NCBI RefSeq assembly: GCF_001429285.1
Contig: NZ_LMJJ01000040.1
Coordinates: forward strand, 689,365-753,364
DNA length: 64,000 nucleotides
Source: Ensifer sp. Root278
Lineage (GTDB): Bacteria > Pseudomonadota > Alphaproteobacteria > Rhizobiales > Rhizobiaceae
Direction: 5' to 3'
The notes beneath the pieces are model-generated. The model saw only the letters and a program-made list of their open reading frames with translations, did no database searches and had not been told where the DNA came from. Below, piece after piece: positions 17,316 to 26,276 of this stretch. Both the position numbers and the translations under genes were made by a program. Position 1 is the first letter of the stretch. Each line of letters starts with the position of its first letter.

Positions 17316-18320
17316 TTACCGCGCCATCTGCAGCGTCAGCTTGCGGTCGGCGCGCTCCTGCTGCGGCGAGCGGTTGTAGAGTTCGCGATAACACTTCGAG
17401 AAATGCGAGGCGGAGACGAAGCCGCAGGCAACCGCCACTTCGACGACCGGCATCGACGACTGGATGAGCAGGTGCCGGGCGCGGTCGAGGCGGATCTCCA
17501 GGTAGTAGCGGGCCGGCGACCGGCCCATTTCCTGGCGGAAAAGCCGTTCGATCTGGCGGCGCGAGAGATCGGCGCCCTCGGCGATTTCGAGCAGCGACAG
17601 CGGCTCGGCGAGATTTGCCTCCATGAGCTCGATGATCGACAGCACCTTGGCGTTCTGCACGCCGAGGCGGGCGCGCAGCGGCAGGCGCTGGCGGTCATGG
17701 GGCCCGCGCACGCGGTCGGTCAGCGCCTGTTCGCAGACGCGGTTGACGAGGTTCTCGCCGAAATCCTGGTCGATCAGGTTCAGCATCATGTCGAGCGAGG
17801 CGGTGCCGCCGGCGCAGGTGTAGATGTTGCTGTCGATCTCGTAGAGGTCGGCATAGACGTCGACCTGCGGGAAGCTTTCGGAAAAGCCCGGAAGGTTTTC
17901 CCAGTGGATGGCGCAGCGCTTGCCCGTCAAAAGGCCGGCAGACGCCAGCACATGGGCGCCGGTACAGAGGCTGCCGACGGCGACGCCGCGGTTATAGACC
18001 TCGCGCAGCCAGGCATTGACCGACTTGTTGTTGAAATCCTCGACATAGATGCCGGAACAGACCAGCACCATCGACGGGCGGTTCTCGCCGCCGAGGAACT
18101 TGCGCTCGTCGGCGAGCGACGAGTTGACCTCGAGCGCGATCCCGCTCGACGACAGGACCTTTTCGCCGTCGGACGAAGCGAGGCGCCAGGTATAGGCCTC
18201 GTAGCCGAGCATGCGGTTGGCGATGCGGAGCGTTTCGATCGCCGCCGAAAAGGGCAGCATGGAAAAGTTCGGCACCAGGAAGAAGACGAGAGAACGCTTT
18301 TTGGTCAGTGGCTTGTTCAT
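17316..18320 (-). CDS. GlxA/GbdR-type AraC-family transcriptional regulator
   Basis: A 334-residue regulator. The N-terminal DJ-1/PfpI-like domain (about 10-200) includes SLCTGAHVLASAGLLTGKR and the CAGGTASLDMML segment. A C-terminal AraC double helix-turn-helix follows (about 230-325; LSLLEIAEGADLSRRQIERL and VAVACGFVSASHFSKCYREL). Relatives in this layout sense glycine betaine or dimethylglycine (GbdR), carnitine or arginine. Because a corrinoid/MttB pathway lies in this window, a betaine sensor is an attractive but unproven idea. ATG 18320 follows GGGAAG. A strong terminator follows the gene. Confidence 0.87.
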   Translation of the reverse strand: MNKPLTKKRSLVFFLVPNFSMLPFSAAIETLRIANRMLGYEAYTWRLASSDGEKVLSSSGIALEVNSSLADERKFLGGENRPSMVLVCSGIYVEDFNNKSVNAWLREVYNRGVAVGSLCTGAHVLASAGLLTGKRCAIHWENLPGFSESFPQVDVYADLYEIDSNIYTCAGGTASLDMMLNLIDQDFGENLVNRVCEQALTDRVRGPHDRQRLPLRARLGVQNAKVLSIIELMEANLAEPLSLLEIAEGADLSRRQIERLFRQEMGRSPARYYLEIRLDRARHLLIQSSMPVVEVAVACGFVSASHFSKCYRELYNRSPQQERADRKLTLQMAR

Positions 18321-18957
18321 GAGGCTTCCCATGCTTGGCGATGGCGTATATTCGTCGCTTGGAAGATACTCTTCGGCTTGTCTGTTTGCGACATTGGCAT
18401 GGAAAGCAGCGACCGCAAAGAGATTTCGCATTGCGACATCGGGCGGCAAAAGGCGGTTCCGCCGGTCTTTCAGGTTTTTGTAAGGAAAGCGACGGTTTTT
18501 CCAGCACAGTTGACGTTATCTGACAAGAACTGCCAGAGATACGCAACAATCACAAAGCGCGCTCCAGGGTTGTGTTTGCCGATTGCGACTCTTTCGGCAC
18601 GGAGGCGGGTGTCGGTATAAGACAAGTCTCGCTCAGCTGGCGATGTATTGGACGTGTCGCAACGACAACCCTAGTCCCGCGCAGGAGAATCCGCCGACAG
18701 CACTCTCAGCCTGTTGCCGGTCTCCGGAGAGCGGATCAAATCAAATCGCTGACTTGAAATCCTCCGCGATTCAATCAGATCGGGTTCTGTGTGGAGGCAG
18801 CAGGCAGCGATTGTATTAGTAAGTGTTAAATGGTAGTGATCCTCATTGGGCACAATCACCGATGGCGCCAGACCGTTTCACAGCTTGGCAATGCATCGCG
18901 CTTTGCCAGGAGGGGCTCTGTACGCATGTGGCTCGAATTGCAGGAGGCTATGCCGCT
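18321..18957. other. Intergenic region, no gene seen
   Basis: These 637 bp separate the divergent GlxA-type regulator and the DUF1629-type gene. No reading frame here is convincing. The half next to the regulator contains a TTGACGTTATCTGACAAG-like tract and several GCGAC words that could be regulator sites. An AGGAGG at 18942-18947 serves the following gene. Confidence 0.4.
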
Positions 18958-19578
18958 ATGCCGCAATCGGAAAACGTACGGGTCTGGGCCAGCCGCGCCT
19001 TCATGGACTCATCACGGATCAAGGGGTTTACGGCTGATCCATTGCCGACGGGGATGGGCCTCGGCCAGATGGCCGAATTGAATGAAGCCGGCGAACGGAT
19101 GTCTGCGGAGCATTTCCCGAAGGAGATCTTTGCCGAATATCCGGACAAGAAGGAAAAGAAGCAGGCGGATCTCGTGCTTGCCGCAGGAGTGGTGGTGGTT
19201 TCGGCGGCCTGCGCCGAGGTGCTGCGGCAATTCGATCTCGGCCATTCCTCGCTCTATCCGATCAAGCTTTTCCAGCATGACCGCACGACGCTGGTGGAGG
19301 GAGAGTACTTTTGTCTGAACATCGGCGAGCGCAAGGATACGTTCCTGCGTAGTCAATCGCAAAAGGTCATCGAATTCGACAATGGCCTTTTGACAATGAG
19401 GCCGCATCTTCTCGATGGCGATGTGGCCGTCAGTCCACTTGAGGGCTCTGATCTGTGGGTGAGCCCACCCTTGATCCGCCTATTCTTTCTCAGTGACCGG
19501 CTTACCCAGGCTCTGCGCGCGGCAAAGATGGGCCGGGTCTTTGGCTTCCGCACCTGCCGCATTGTCGAAGCCGTTTAA
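18958..19578 (+). CDS. DUF1629 / imm11-type protein
   Basis: A 206-residue cytoplasmic protein whose middle and end match the DUF1629 (imm11) pattern. Visible blocks are VVVSAACAEVLRQFDLGHSS, LYPIKLFQHD, YFCLNIGERKDTFL, DLWVSPPLIRLFFLSD and a closing FRTCRIVEA. Proteins of this family often act as immunity proteins next to polymorphic toxins. No toxin gene is visible nearby, so this may be an orphan. The start at 18958 follows AGGAGG; open frame further upstream lacks similarity. Confidence 0.68.
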   Translation: MPQSENVRVWASRAFMDSSRIKGFTADPLPTGMGLGQMAELNEAGERMSAEHFPKEIFAEYPDKKEKKQADLVLAAGVVVVSAACAEVLRQFDLGHSSLYPIKLFQHDRTTLVEGEYFCLNIGERKDTFLRSQSQKVIEFDNGLLTMRPHLLDGDVAVSPLEGSDLWVSPPLIRLFFLSDRLTQALRAAKMGRVFGFRTCRIVEAV

Positions 19579-19623
19579 ACCATCGGCGGGGCAGCTCTCG
19601 CTCAAGAAAGATGGGGTGGGCGC

Positions 19624-19659
19624 AAAGAAAAAGGGCACCGCCTTCTCGGCAATGCCCTT
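19624..19659 (-). terminator. Terminator for the DUF1127 gene
   Basis: On the minus strand AAGGGCA and TGCCCTT form a stem around a smaller GCC/GGC hairpin, followed by TTTTTCTTT. It lies about 50 bp after the DUF1127 stop codon. Confidence 0.65.
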
Positions 19660-19707
19660 CATCGTATCCGGCTGCTTCGACCGGCCCGGGGCCGGTCAAG
19701 CCGTCAT

Positions 19708-19911
19708 TCATTGTTCGGTCTTATGCACCGCATCGTCCACCGACGGGAAGCCGATGTCCTTCAGCGTGTCATAGGACAGGTTTTCCAGTGCGCGTTCCTG
19801 GCGATGACGCTTCCACGCTGCCCAGGCACGGACGCGCAGGTTGAAGAGACCCGGAAGGGACGAGTGGGAGGATGCCCGTTCCGAGGCCGATGAAAACTGA
19901 ATGTTGGACAT
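19708..19911 (-). CDS. DUF1127 small protein
   Basis: A 67-residue protein. Its second half holds the Arg-rich DUF1127 motif: AWAAWKRHRQERALENLS, followed by YDTLKDIGF. Some alphaproteobacterial DUF1127 proteins bind RNA and affect small-RNA turnover and phosphate or stress responses. The C-terminus carries a 12-residue tail beyond the usual end. ATG 19911 places the motif in frame; another ATG four bases upstream is in a different frame. Confidence 0.85.
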   Translation of the reverse strand: MSNIQFSSASERASSHSSLPGLFNLRVRAWAAWKRHRQERALENLSYDTLKDIGFPSVDDAVHKTEQ

Positions 19912-20010
19912 TTCATGGCTCCTTCTGAGTGTCTCAGCAGGTCGCGACCATAATCGTATATATGGCGCAACCCGATCTATCATTCCAACGAATATGTTTG
20001 ATGCTTTCCA

Positions 20011-20289
20011 TCAAACTTGGTGATTGATTAGCGGGTCCGCAAACATCACGTCGTCGCGGACTCTCTTCGGCAGTTTTGCCAGTTCGCGCCGGGCTTCCAC
20101 CCGATTTCGTGCGATCTGCTTTTCGCGTCTCTGCCGGACAACGCCGTCGAGTACGGCGATCACTTGGGTAAGGGTGTTGAGGACCATGTCGTTGCTCCTT
20201 CGATCCTGAATCTGTACCACTACCTGCGACGCGGGGCTGTTACACAGGGAACTCTTCGAAGCGGCGATAACAAGCGCGGCGGCGGACAT
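20011..20289 (-). CDS. Small hypothetical protein, DUF1127-like C-terminus
   Basis: A 92-residue protein with a hydrophobic N-terminus (MSAAALVIAASKSS) and a basic C-terminal half (RQRREKQIARNRVEARRELA, then KLPKRVRDDVMFAD). The spacing of Arg and the KLPKRVRDDV ending resemble divergent DUF1127 proteins. GAAGGAGAAG precedes the ATG. It lies next to a true DUF1127 gene on the same strand. Confidence 0.6.
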   Translation of the reverse strand: MSAAALVIAASKSSLCNSPASQVVVQIQDRRSNDMVLNTLTQVIAVLDGVVRQRREKQIARNRVEARRELAKLPKRVRDDVMFADPLINHQV

Positions 20290-20401
20290 GGGCTTCTCCT
20301 TCCTTCGTCGTCCTTGAGCTTGACTATCGGTCATTGCTGATGTTCAATCAAACGAAATGAAGTGAACTTATCTTTCAGTTTTTCTGATCGAGGATGCCGC
20401 C

Positions 20402-21292
20402 ATGAACATGATGATGCGCCACGCGCTTCCGCTTCTTGAAATGGACGTGCTGAAGACCTTTGTCGCCATCGCCGAGACCGGCAATTTCACCACCGCGGCC
20501 GAAACCGTCTATCGCACGCCGTCTGCGGTCTCGATGCAGATCAAGAAGCTCGAGGAAATGCTCGGCAGCACGCTCTTCCTACGTGACGCGCGCTCGGTGA
20601 CGCTGACGCCGAAAGGGGAAATGCTGCTCGGCTTTGCCCGCCGGCTGCTGTCGCTCAACAATGAAACGGTGTCGCGCTTCCTGCTGCCGGACATGAATGG
20701 CGTCGTGCGTGTCGGTGCGCCCGAGGATGTCGGCGAACGCATCCTGCCTGAAGTGCTGAAGCGTTTTGCGGAGTCCTATCCGAACGTGACGATCGACGTG
20801 TCGATCGGCATGAGCAATGCCATGCGCAAGAAGGTCGACGAGCACCGGCTCGACATTGCCATCTTCAACAGCCTCACCGAGGGAACGCCGAGAAACGGCG
20901 AAATCCTGATGCAGGAGAAGCTGGTCTGGGCCGGCGCCAAGTGCGGCAACGCGCATCTGAAGGATCCGCTGCCGGTATCGATGTGGGAGGATGGCTGTGT
21001 CTGGCGGGCCGATGCGGTGGAGAAGCTGTCGCGCGCGGGCCGCAAGTTCCGCATCGCTTTCTTGAGCGCCTATACTACCGGCCAGCGCGCCGCCGTTCTC
21101 GCCGGCCTCGCGATCGCGCCGCTGCCGCGCTACCTCGTTCAGGGCGAAATGGTGCAGCTCGGCGAGCGCGACGGCCTGCCGGATCTCGGCCACTACAATA
21201 TCGGCCTGCAGGTGATTACTGACGCGCCGGCACCGGTACTGGCCGTTGCCGATCATGTGCGTGACGCTTTCGCCGACCTGCAGATGCAATAG
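20402..21292 (+). CDS. LysR-family transcriptional regulator
   Basis: A 296-residue regulator with an N-terminal winged helix (about 12-75; TFVAIAETGNFTTAAETV, VSMQIKKLEEMLGSTLF) and a two-lobed effector domain (about 98-290). It is divergent from the small protein at 20011-20289 and precedes the VIT-family gene by 74 bp, so either could be a target. The effector is unknown. Confidence 0.9.
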   Translation: MNMMMRHALPLLEMDVLKTFVAIAETGNFTTAAETVYRTPSAVSMQIKKLEEMLGSTLFLRDARSVTLTPKGEMLLGFARRLLSLNNETVSRFLLPDMNGVVRVGAPEDVGERILPEVLKRFAESYPNVTIDVSIGMSNAMRKKVDEHRLDIAIFNSLTEGTPRNGEILMQEKLVWAGAKCGNAHLKDPLPVSMWEDGCVWRADAVEKLSRAGRKFRIAFLSAYTTGQRAAVLAGLAIAPLPRYLVQGEMVQLGERDGLPDLGHYNIGLQVITDAPAPVLAVADHVRDAFADLQMQ

Positions 21293-21366
21293 GGAGGTCG
21301 CATGCGGTTCGCCGCCTTCCGCCCCCTGTCTTCCACCCTTCGGTTCTTCTCGCGGGGCGAACAACC

Positions 21367-22014
21367 TTGAGCGACCATCCACGCCCCGTTCTCGATCCAA
21401 TCGATCGCCTCTCGGAAATCATCTTCGGGCTGCTGATGGCGCTTTCCTTCACGGGAACGATGAGCACGGTCACGGGCAGCGAGGGTGGGGTCAATGCCGT
21501 GCTCGTCGCCGCCCTCGGCTGCAACATCGCCTGGGGTATCGTCGATGGCGTCATGTATGTGCTGACGACGGCTGTCGAGCGGGTGCGCCGCCGCGGCTTC
21601 CTTGACGCCCTCCGGCGCGAGCCGCTTGCCCGCGCCCGCGAAATGTTCCTGGAAAGCCTGCCGGACGACGTTCGCCGCGTGTCCTCACCAAAGGAGACCG
21701 AGGCGCTGCTGCTCCGGGTGAGGGCGCTTTCCTCCGATCCCAGGCACAGGGCGGTGACGGGGCATGACCTGAAAGCGGCTTTCGCCATCTTCCTGCTCGT
21801 CGTCACCTCGACGCTGCCGCCCAGCATTCCCTTCCTGTTGATCGACGATGTCGCGCTGGCGATGCGCGTTTCGAACGGTATTGCGCTCGTCATGCTCTTC
21901 GTCGTCGGCGCGCGGCTCGGGCAATATATGGGGCGCAGCCCCTGGCCGATGGCCTTTGCGATGACGACGATCGGCGCGGTGCTGGTGGCGGTGACGATCC
22001 TGTTTGGCGGTTAG
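21367..22014 (+). CDS. VIT1/CCC1-like membrane protein
   Basis: A 215-residue inner-membrane protein. The N-terminus (DPIDRLSEIIFGLLMALSFT) and a helix with GVNAVLVAALGCNIAWGIVDG match the VIT/CCC1-related family, members of which move iron or manganese. A polar middle (about 75-140) is followed by three hydrophobic helices. The start codon is TTG (21367), chosen because family similarity begins at once and no ATG fits. A degraded copy of its 3' part lies at 23202-23410. Confidence 0.75.
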   Translation: MSDHPRPVLDPIDRLSEIIFGLLMALSFTGTMSTVTGSEGGVNAVLVAALGCNIAWGIVDGVMYVLTTAVERVRRRGFLDALRREPLARAREMFLESLPDDVRRVSSPKETEALLLRVRALSSDPRHRAVTGHDLKAAFAIFLLVVTSTLPPSIPFLLIDDVALAMRVSNGIALVMLFVVGARLGQYMGRSPWPMAFAMTTIGAVLVAVTILFGG

Positions 22015-22178
22015 CTTTCGCCGCGCTCCGGTCAATCGCAACCGGCGTTCCAATTCATGGAGTCCTATACTCCGTGGGTGTGCGTGCCCAGCGTGCCCAA
22101 GGACCACAGTCGGCCGACCGCAGCCCCTTCTGCTTTCCCGACCAATCTGTACGATTGCCTCCTCACCAGGATAGCCGC

Positions 22179-22599
22179 ATGAAGCTCGCACACATCAACT
22201 TGGTCGCCCGCGACGCGGATGCGCTCGCCGCGTTTTACATGAACGTCTTGAAATGCGAGCCCCTTCGCGAACCCAGGATGTTGTCCGGAGAAAAAGTGTC
22301 GAGAGGCAATGGGATTGAGAACTCCGAGATCTACTCGATCTGGCTCAAATTCCCCGCACTCGACCGCCCTTTCCTGGAAATTCATGAGCACAAGGTCATG
22401 CATGATCGGGGCCAGCCAAGGGTGAACGAGCCTGGCCTTGGGCACCTGTCATTCCAGATGGGCGATATTCGCGCCGTACATTCAGGCAGGTGGAAGCCAG
22501 ATTGGCGACATCACGGACTTTGGGATGAAGGATAAGCCGTATCTCATCGTCTATGCACGCGATCCCGAGGGGAACATTCTTGAGCTTGAGCAGGCCTGA
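22179..22599 (+). pseudogene. Frameshifted VOC (glyoxalase-like) protein gene
   Basis: The first about 100 codons (MKLAHINLVARDADALAAFY onward to LGHLSFQMGDIRA) are a normal VOC-domain half. The reading frame then changes near 22478. The rest (IQAGGSQIGDITDFG, YLIVYARDPEGNILELEQA) is encoded in another frame up to TGA 22597-22599. The total length is one base off a multiple of three, consistent with a small deletion. A sequencing error cannot be excluded. Confidence 0.75.
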
Positions 22600-22664
22600 A
22601 ACGGGCCGAGCAGATCGCCATCTCTGGCGAGAAGCGGCCGTGCCGTCTCGATCGAAGGGAGCTA

Positions 22665-22768
22665 CTGCATGTTTCCTTTAATCGTAGCCGGTTAAAGGAC
22701 AAAAACATGCAGCACTTCAAAGTGCTACAGCGACCTTTGCGCGTCTGATAAGACGCGCGGCGCTGTAG
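22665..22768 (+). repeat. RIME1-type palindromic element, copy 1
   Basis: A 104-bp element with two nested palindromes: CTGCATGTTT...AAAACATGCAG and CTACAGCG...GCGCGTCTGATAAGACGCGC...CGCTGTAG. It matches the copy at 38515-38618 with few differences. This is the layout of the Rhizobium-specific intergenic mosaic element RIME1. Confidence 0.85.
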
Positions 22769-22916
22769 TTCCTGGTCTGCTTCCGGTGCCGCATTATCGA
22801 AAGCGGACGCGATGCTCCAATCCATCGTCACCCATTGACGTGGGCATTTTTCTTCACAATAGGGTCAAGCCGACGAATGTGGCTACCGCCAGCCACGCAG
22901 CAACAGGAGTATAATA

Positions 22917-23150
22917 GTGAGCGAACCGACCGTAGCAGATGCAACAAACCGCATTTATGAATCGCTCCAGGCGGACAATGCCGACATTGACATGCATATT
23001 GCGACCCTCAAGGCAGCGTTGGCGCGGGAGGGTTTGAAAGAAGCCGTATTCGACCCGGCCAGGCTCGTGCAGAACAATCGTTCCGGCAGGAAGCTGATGC
23101 AGGCATACTTTCGGCAGCGCGGAGTGACGGTGAAATTCGCGGCTTCGTGA
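22917..23150 (+). CDS. Small hypothetical protein
   Basis: A 77-residue soluble protein starting at GTG after CAACAGGAG. It is helical in the first half (ADATNRIYESLQADNADIDM) and basic near the end (NNRSGRKLMQAYFRQRGVTV). I do not recognise the family. It lies between a RIME1 copy and the VIT pseudogene. Confidence 0.6.
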   Translation: MSEPTVADATNRIYESLQADNADIDMHIATLKAALAREGLKEAVFDPARLVQNNRSGRKLMQAYFRQRGVTVKFAAS

Positions 23151-23201
23151 AGCCTTCGCATGACGTCAAACGGGGCCAGTATGACGGCTGACCTGATCAC
23201 C

Positions 23202-23410
23202 CTCGCTGCCCCGCGCCCGCGAGAGGTTTCTCGATAACCTACCGGACGACGCGCCGCGTATCCTCACCCAAGGAAACCGAGGTGCTGCTTTTGAGGGTGA
23301 GGGCGCTTAGCCACGATCCCAGGCACAAGGCCGTCACGGGCTGCGACCTGAAGGCGGCTTTCGCCATGTCCGCGATCGGCGCGGTACTGGTGGCGGTTAC
23401 GATCAGGATC
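23202..23410 (+). pseudogene. Degraded 3' copy of the VIT-family gene
   Basis: This 209-bp stretch aligns with the VIT-family gene from about 21625. Shared words include CCGGACGACG, GAAACCGAGG/GAGACCGAGG, TGAGGGCGCTT and GATCCCAGGCACA. It then lacks about 170 bp of the parent and resumes at GCGATCGGCGCGGT before ending 12 bases short of the parent's stop. It has no intact frame. It has the same orientation as its parent and lies downstream of it. Confidence 0.85.
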
Positions 23411-23768
23411 GTGAAAACAGCAGTCTTTTTATCTCTTGATAGAAAATAATGTTGAGCAGGAGGATTATGCTGTACTGGCTGACGTCCTTGATCGAGCCAC
23501 CTTGTGCCTCCCTCTCCATGAAGAAAATGCCGAGAAAACTGATGGCGGTCAGCACCCAGGATAATGTTCTTACCGCGACGCGGAATCCCTTATCGTTAAG
23601 CCTCCCAAAGTGTAATGAAAATTTTTTGTCGTCAGCAAACATCGCGCATCCGAGGTAACTGAATAGAAATATACAGTACTGCGGTAAATATGAATGGTAG
23701 TTTTTGTAATAATTTATTAAGTAAATATTTATTGCTGAGGCTAATGTATAAAGCGCAATTATCGACAT
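23403..23768 (-). CDS. AT-rich gene for a small membrane protein
   Basis: A 121-residue protein with about four hydrophobic segments (for example LYTLASAINIYLINYY, YCIFLFSYLGCAMFA and the helix after VRTLSW). Base and amino-acid use (many Ile, Tyr, Asn, Lys; AT-rich codons) is unlike every neighbour, which suggests recent transfer. I do not recognise the family. Its 3' end abuts the VIT pseudogene. Confidence 0.6.
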   Translation of the reverse strand: MSIIALYTLASAINIYLINYYKNYHSYLPQYCIFLFSYLGCAMFADDKKFSLHFGRLNDKGFRVAVRTLSWVLTAISFLGIFFMEREAQGGSIKDVSQYSIILLLNIIFYQEIKRLLFSRS

Positions 23769-23863
23769 AAGCGTTTTGCTTTTGCTGCCGTTGATAATTT
23801 ACATTTTCTATCCTGCTTGGTTCGCAATAGGTAAGTACACATCGTCAAGTGCCGAGCTGAGGC

Positions 23864-24520
23864 TCACGCCCTGATCGGCGCCTGGCGGATGTGGATCTCG
23901 ATCAGCCGCTTCAATTCGGCAAGATCGCGGGCTTCGAGCGCATCGACCATCAAATGATGTTCGCGCGCCGATTGTTCGATGCGCGCCCGCGTGCGCCATT
24001 GCGAGACGGGGGCCGATACGGTTCGCTGGCGGATTTCGGCGACGACGTCGACGAGCTCGGAATTGCCGGCAAGAAGCAGAAGCGCGCGGTGAAAGGCGAG
24101 GTTGGCGTCGTAATGCTCCATGATGGAGCCGCGGAACGACATTTCGTCGAACTGCCGGGCGAGCCCGCGCAACTCGGCAATGGCCGCCGGCGTGACATTG
24201 GCGATCATCCGGTCGGCGACGCCGGTCTCGAGGATCACGCGGATATCGCTGATCTCCCGCGTGCGCTGGTCGTCAAGTTCGTAGACCTGGTAGCCGCGGT
24301 TGGGATTGTGCTGCACCAGCCGGCGCTGCGATAGCCGGTCGAGCGCCCGGCGCACCTCCGGCCGCGTACAATCGTAGCGGCGTTCCAGGTCGATCTGCTT
24401 GAGCCAGGTGCCCGCCGGCAATGTCCCGGTCAGGATGTCGTGCAGCAACAGGTCGGTGACATCCTTCTTCTCCTCGGGCCTTTCCTCGGGCGCCAGCATT
24501 TCCGTCAGATCGTCGCTCAT
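23864..24520 (-). CDS. GntR-family regulator with FCD domain
   Basis: A 218-residue repressor-type regulator with an N-terminal winged helix (about 18-80; LLHDILTGTLPAGTWL, RRYDCTRPEVRRALDRL) and an all-helical FCD ligand domain (about 95-215). The FCD His/Asp metal ligands fit NLAFHRALL and REHHLMVDAL. It is divergent from the AbgB-like hydrolase/ABC transporter operon, which it probably controls. The start 24520 is preceded by GGCAGGA. Confidence 0.88.
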   Translation of the reverse strand: MSDDLTEMLAPEERPEEKKDVTDLLLHDILTGTLPAGTWLKQIDLERRYDCTRPEVRRALDRLSQRRLVQHNPNRGYQVYELDDQRTREISDIRVILETGVADRMIANVTPAAIAELRGLARQFDEMSFRGSIMEHYDANLAFHRALLLLAGNSELVDVVAEIRQRTVSAPVSQWRTRARIEQSAREHHLMVDALEARDLAELKRLIEIHIRQAPIRA

Positions 24521-24772
24521 TCCTGCCTTACACTCTCTCTCTTGCTGCGTGGCGTCTGCCTCGTGCCGGACGTCGCCCGCGTGTGGCTCACGTCGCCAGC
24601 GAGTCTCGCACGTCGCCTGCTGCGGCGAAATTGGCTCCATTTTTGGAGAAACTATGATGCTGTCCTAGATAATTCAATGCGCCAGAACGGCTTTCCTTGC
24701 CCGCCTCTCGCTGTTGGGCACATCGGTGGAAATGTTTCAGGACCCTCTTGTGTATCCAAAAATGTTATCATA

Positions 24773-24786
24773 AATTGGTGCCAATT
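24773..24786. promoter_or_regulatory. Palindrome AATTGGTGCCAATT, candidate GntR operator
   Basis: A perfect 6-2-6 inverted repeat, 32 bp before the hydrolase start at 24819, in the 298-bp divergent region with the GntR gene. Position and symmetry fit an operator; the assignment to this GntR protein is inference. Confidence 0.5.
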
Positions 24787-24818
24787 CTGGTTACTATTGT
24801 TGCGGAAGTTAGTAAACG

Positions 24819-26243
24819 ATGAAAAATGCCGATGCCGTCTGGGATCTCCTCGAAGCCAAGCGCGAGCGGTTTTTCGTGCTCAGCGATCGGGTCTGGGATA
24901 CGCCCGAAACCAACTACGAGGAGTTTCGCTCGTCGGCCGAGCATGCGCGTCTTCTGGAGGCTGAGGGCTTCCGCGTGTCGCGTGGCATTGCCGGCATGCC
25001 GACGGCGGTCATGGGCGAGGCGGGCGAGGGCGGACCGGTCATTGCCATCCTCGGCGAGTTCGATGCGCTGCCGGGGCTGAGCCAGGAGGCAGGTGTTGCC
25101 GAGGAGCGGCCGCTTACCGAGGGCGGCAACGGCCACGGCTGCGGCCACAACCTGCTCGGCGCCGGTTCGATGATGGCGGCCACCGCCGTCAAGGATTATC
25201 TTGCTGCCAACGGTATCAAGGGGCGGGTGCGCTATTACGGCTGTCCGGCGGAAGAGGGCGGCTCGTCCAAGGGCTTCATGGTGCGCGCCGGCGTGTTCGA
25301 CGATGTCGATATCGCGATTTCCTGGCATCCGGCACCCTTTGCCGGTGTCAACAACCCGATTTCGCTGGCCTGCAACGAGCTCGACTTCCGCTTCAGCGGC
25401 CGGGCGTCGCATGCATCCGCAGCACCCCATCTCGGCCGCAGTGCGCTCGATGCGCTTGAGCTGATGAATGTCGGGGTCAACTATCTGCGTGAACACATGC
25501 CGTCTTCGGCGCGGATCCACTATGCGGTGACGGATACCGGCGGCAATGCGCCGAACGTGGTGCAGGCACGGGCGAAGGCGCGTTACCTCGTTCGCGCCCG
25601 CAGCCTGCCGGAACTGCTTGATCTCGTCGAACGGGTCCGCAGCGTGGCCAAGGGTGCGGCGCTGATGACGGGAACCACGGTCACGGACGAGATCGTCAGC
25701 GGTGACGCCAACCTGATCGGCAACACGCCGCTCGAGGCGCTGATGCATCGCCAACTCGAGCATCTGGGACCGCCTCAGTTCGATGAGGACGACCGCAGGA
25801 TGGCGGCAAAATTCCAGGAGACTTTCACCCGCGAGGACATCGCCTCCGCCTTCGAGCGCTTCGGGCTGAAACTGCGGCGCGGCATTTCCCTCTGCGACAC
25901 GATCTTCCCACCGGAAAACGGCGCCGGCACGCTCGTCGGCTCCACCGATGTCGGAACGGTCAGCTGGGTGGTGCCAACCGTGCAACTGCGCGGCGCAACT
26001 TACGCGATCGGCACGCCGGGCCATTCCTGGCAACTGGTCGCGCAAGGCAAACTGCCGGCCGCCCACAAGGGCATGGAGCATGCGGCCAAGGTGATGGCGA
26101 GCACGGCGATCGAGCTGATCCTCGATCCGGCGCTGATCGCAGCCGCCAAGGCCGACCACGCGGCGCGGCTGAAGGGCACGCCCTTCGTCAATCCCATTCC
26201 AGACGATGTCGACCCGCCGATCCCCGGGGGCGGTCATGGTTAA
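24819..26243 (+). CDS. M20-family amidohydrolase, AbgB-like
   Basis: A 474-residue zinc peptidase-fold enzyme closely resembling subunit B of E. coli p-aminobenzoyl-glutamate hydrolase. The metal-site GHGCGHNLLG (about 107-116) and YGCPAEEGGSSK (about 140-151) are intact. The lid/dimerisation domain contains SHASAAPHLGRSALDA. A late STDVGTVSWVVPT provides the last ligand region. It should split an amide bond of an N-acyl amino acid. No AbgA partner is present; the ABC transporter genes follow at once, so it probably processes the imported compound. Confidence 0.88.
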   Translation: MKNADAVWDLLEAKRERFFVLSDRVWDTPETNYEEFRSSAEHARLLEAEGFRVSRGIAGMPTAVMGEAGEGGPVIAILGEFDALPGLSQEAGVAEERPLTEGGNGHGCGHNLLGAGSMMAATAVKDYLAANGIKGRVRYYGCPAEEGGSSKGFMVRAGVFDDVDIAISWHPAPFAGVNNPISLACNELDFRFSGRASHASAAPHLGRSALDALELMNVGVNYLREHMPSSARIHYAVTDTGGNAPNVVQARAKARYLVRARSLPELLDLVERVRSVAKGAALMTGTTVTDEIVSGDANLIGNTPLEALMHRQLEHLGPPQFDEDDRRMAAKFQETFTREDIASAFERFGLKLRRGISLCDTIFPPENGAGTLVGSTDVGTVSWVVPTVQLRGATYAIGTPGHSWQLVAQGKLPAAHKGMEHAAKVMASTAIELILDPALIAAAKADHAARLKGTPFVNPIPDDVDPPIPGGGHG

Positions 26244-26276
26244 GTCATCGGTCGACAAGCGAAGGGAGGCGCTGCG

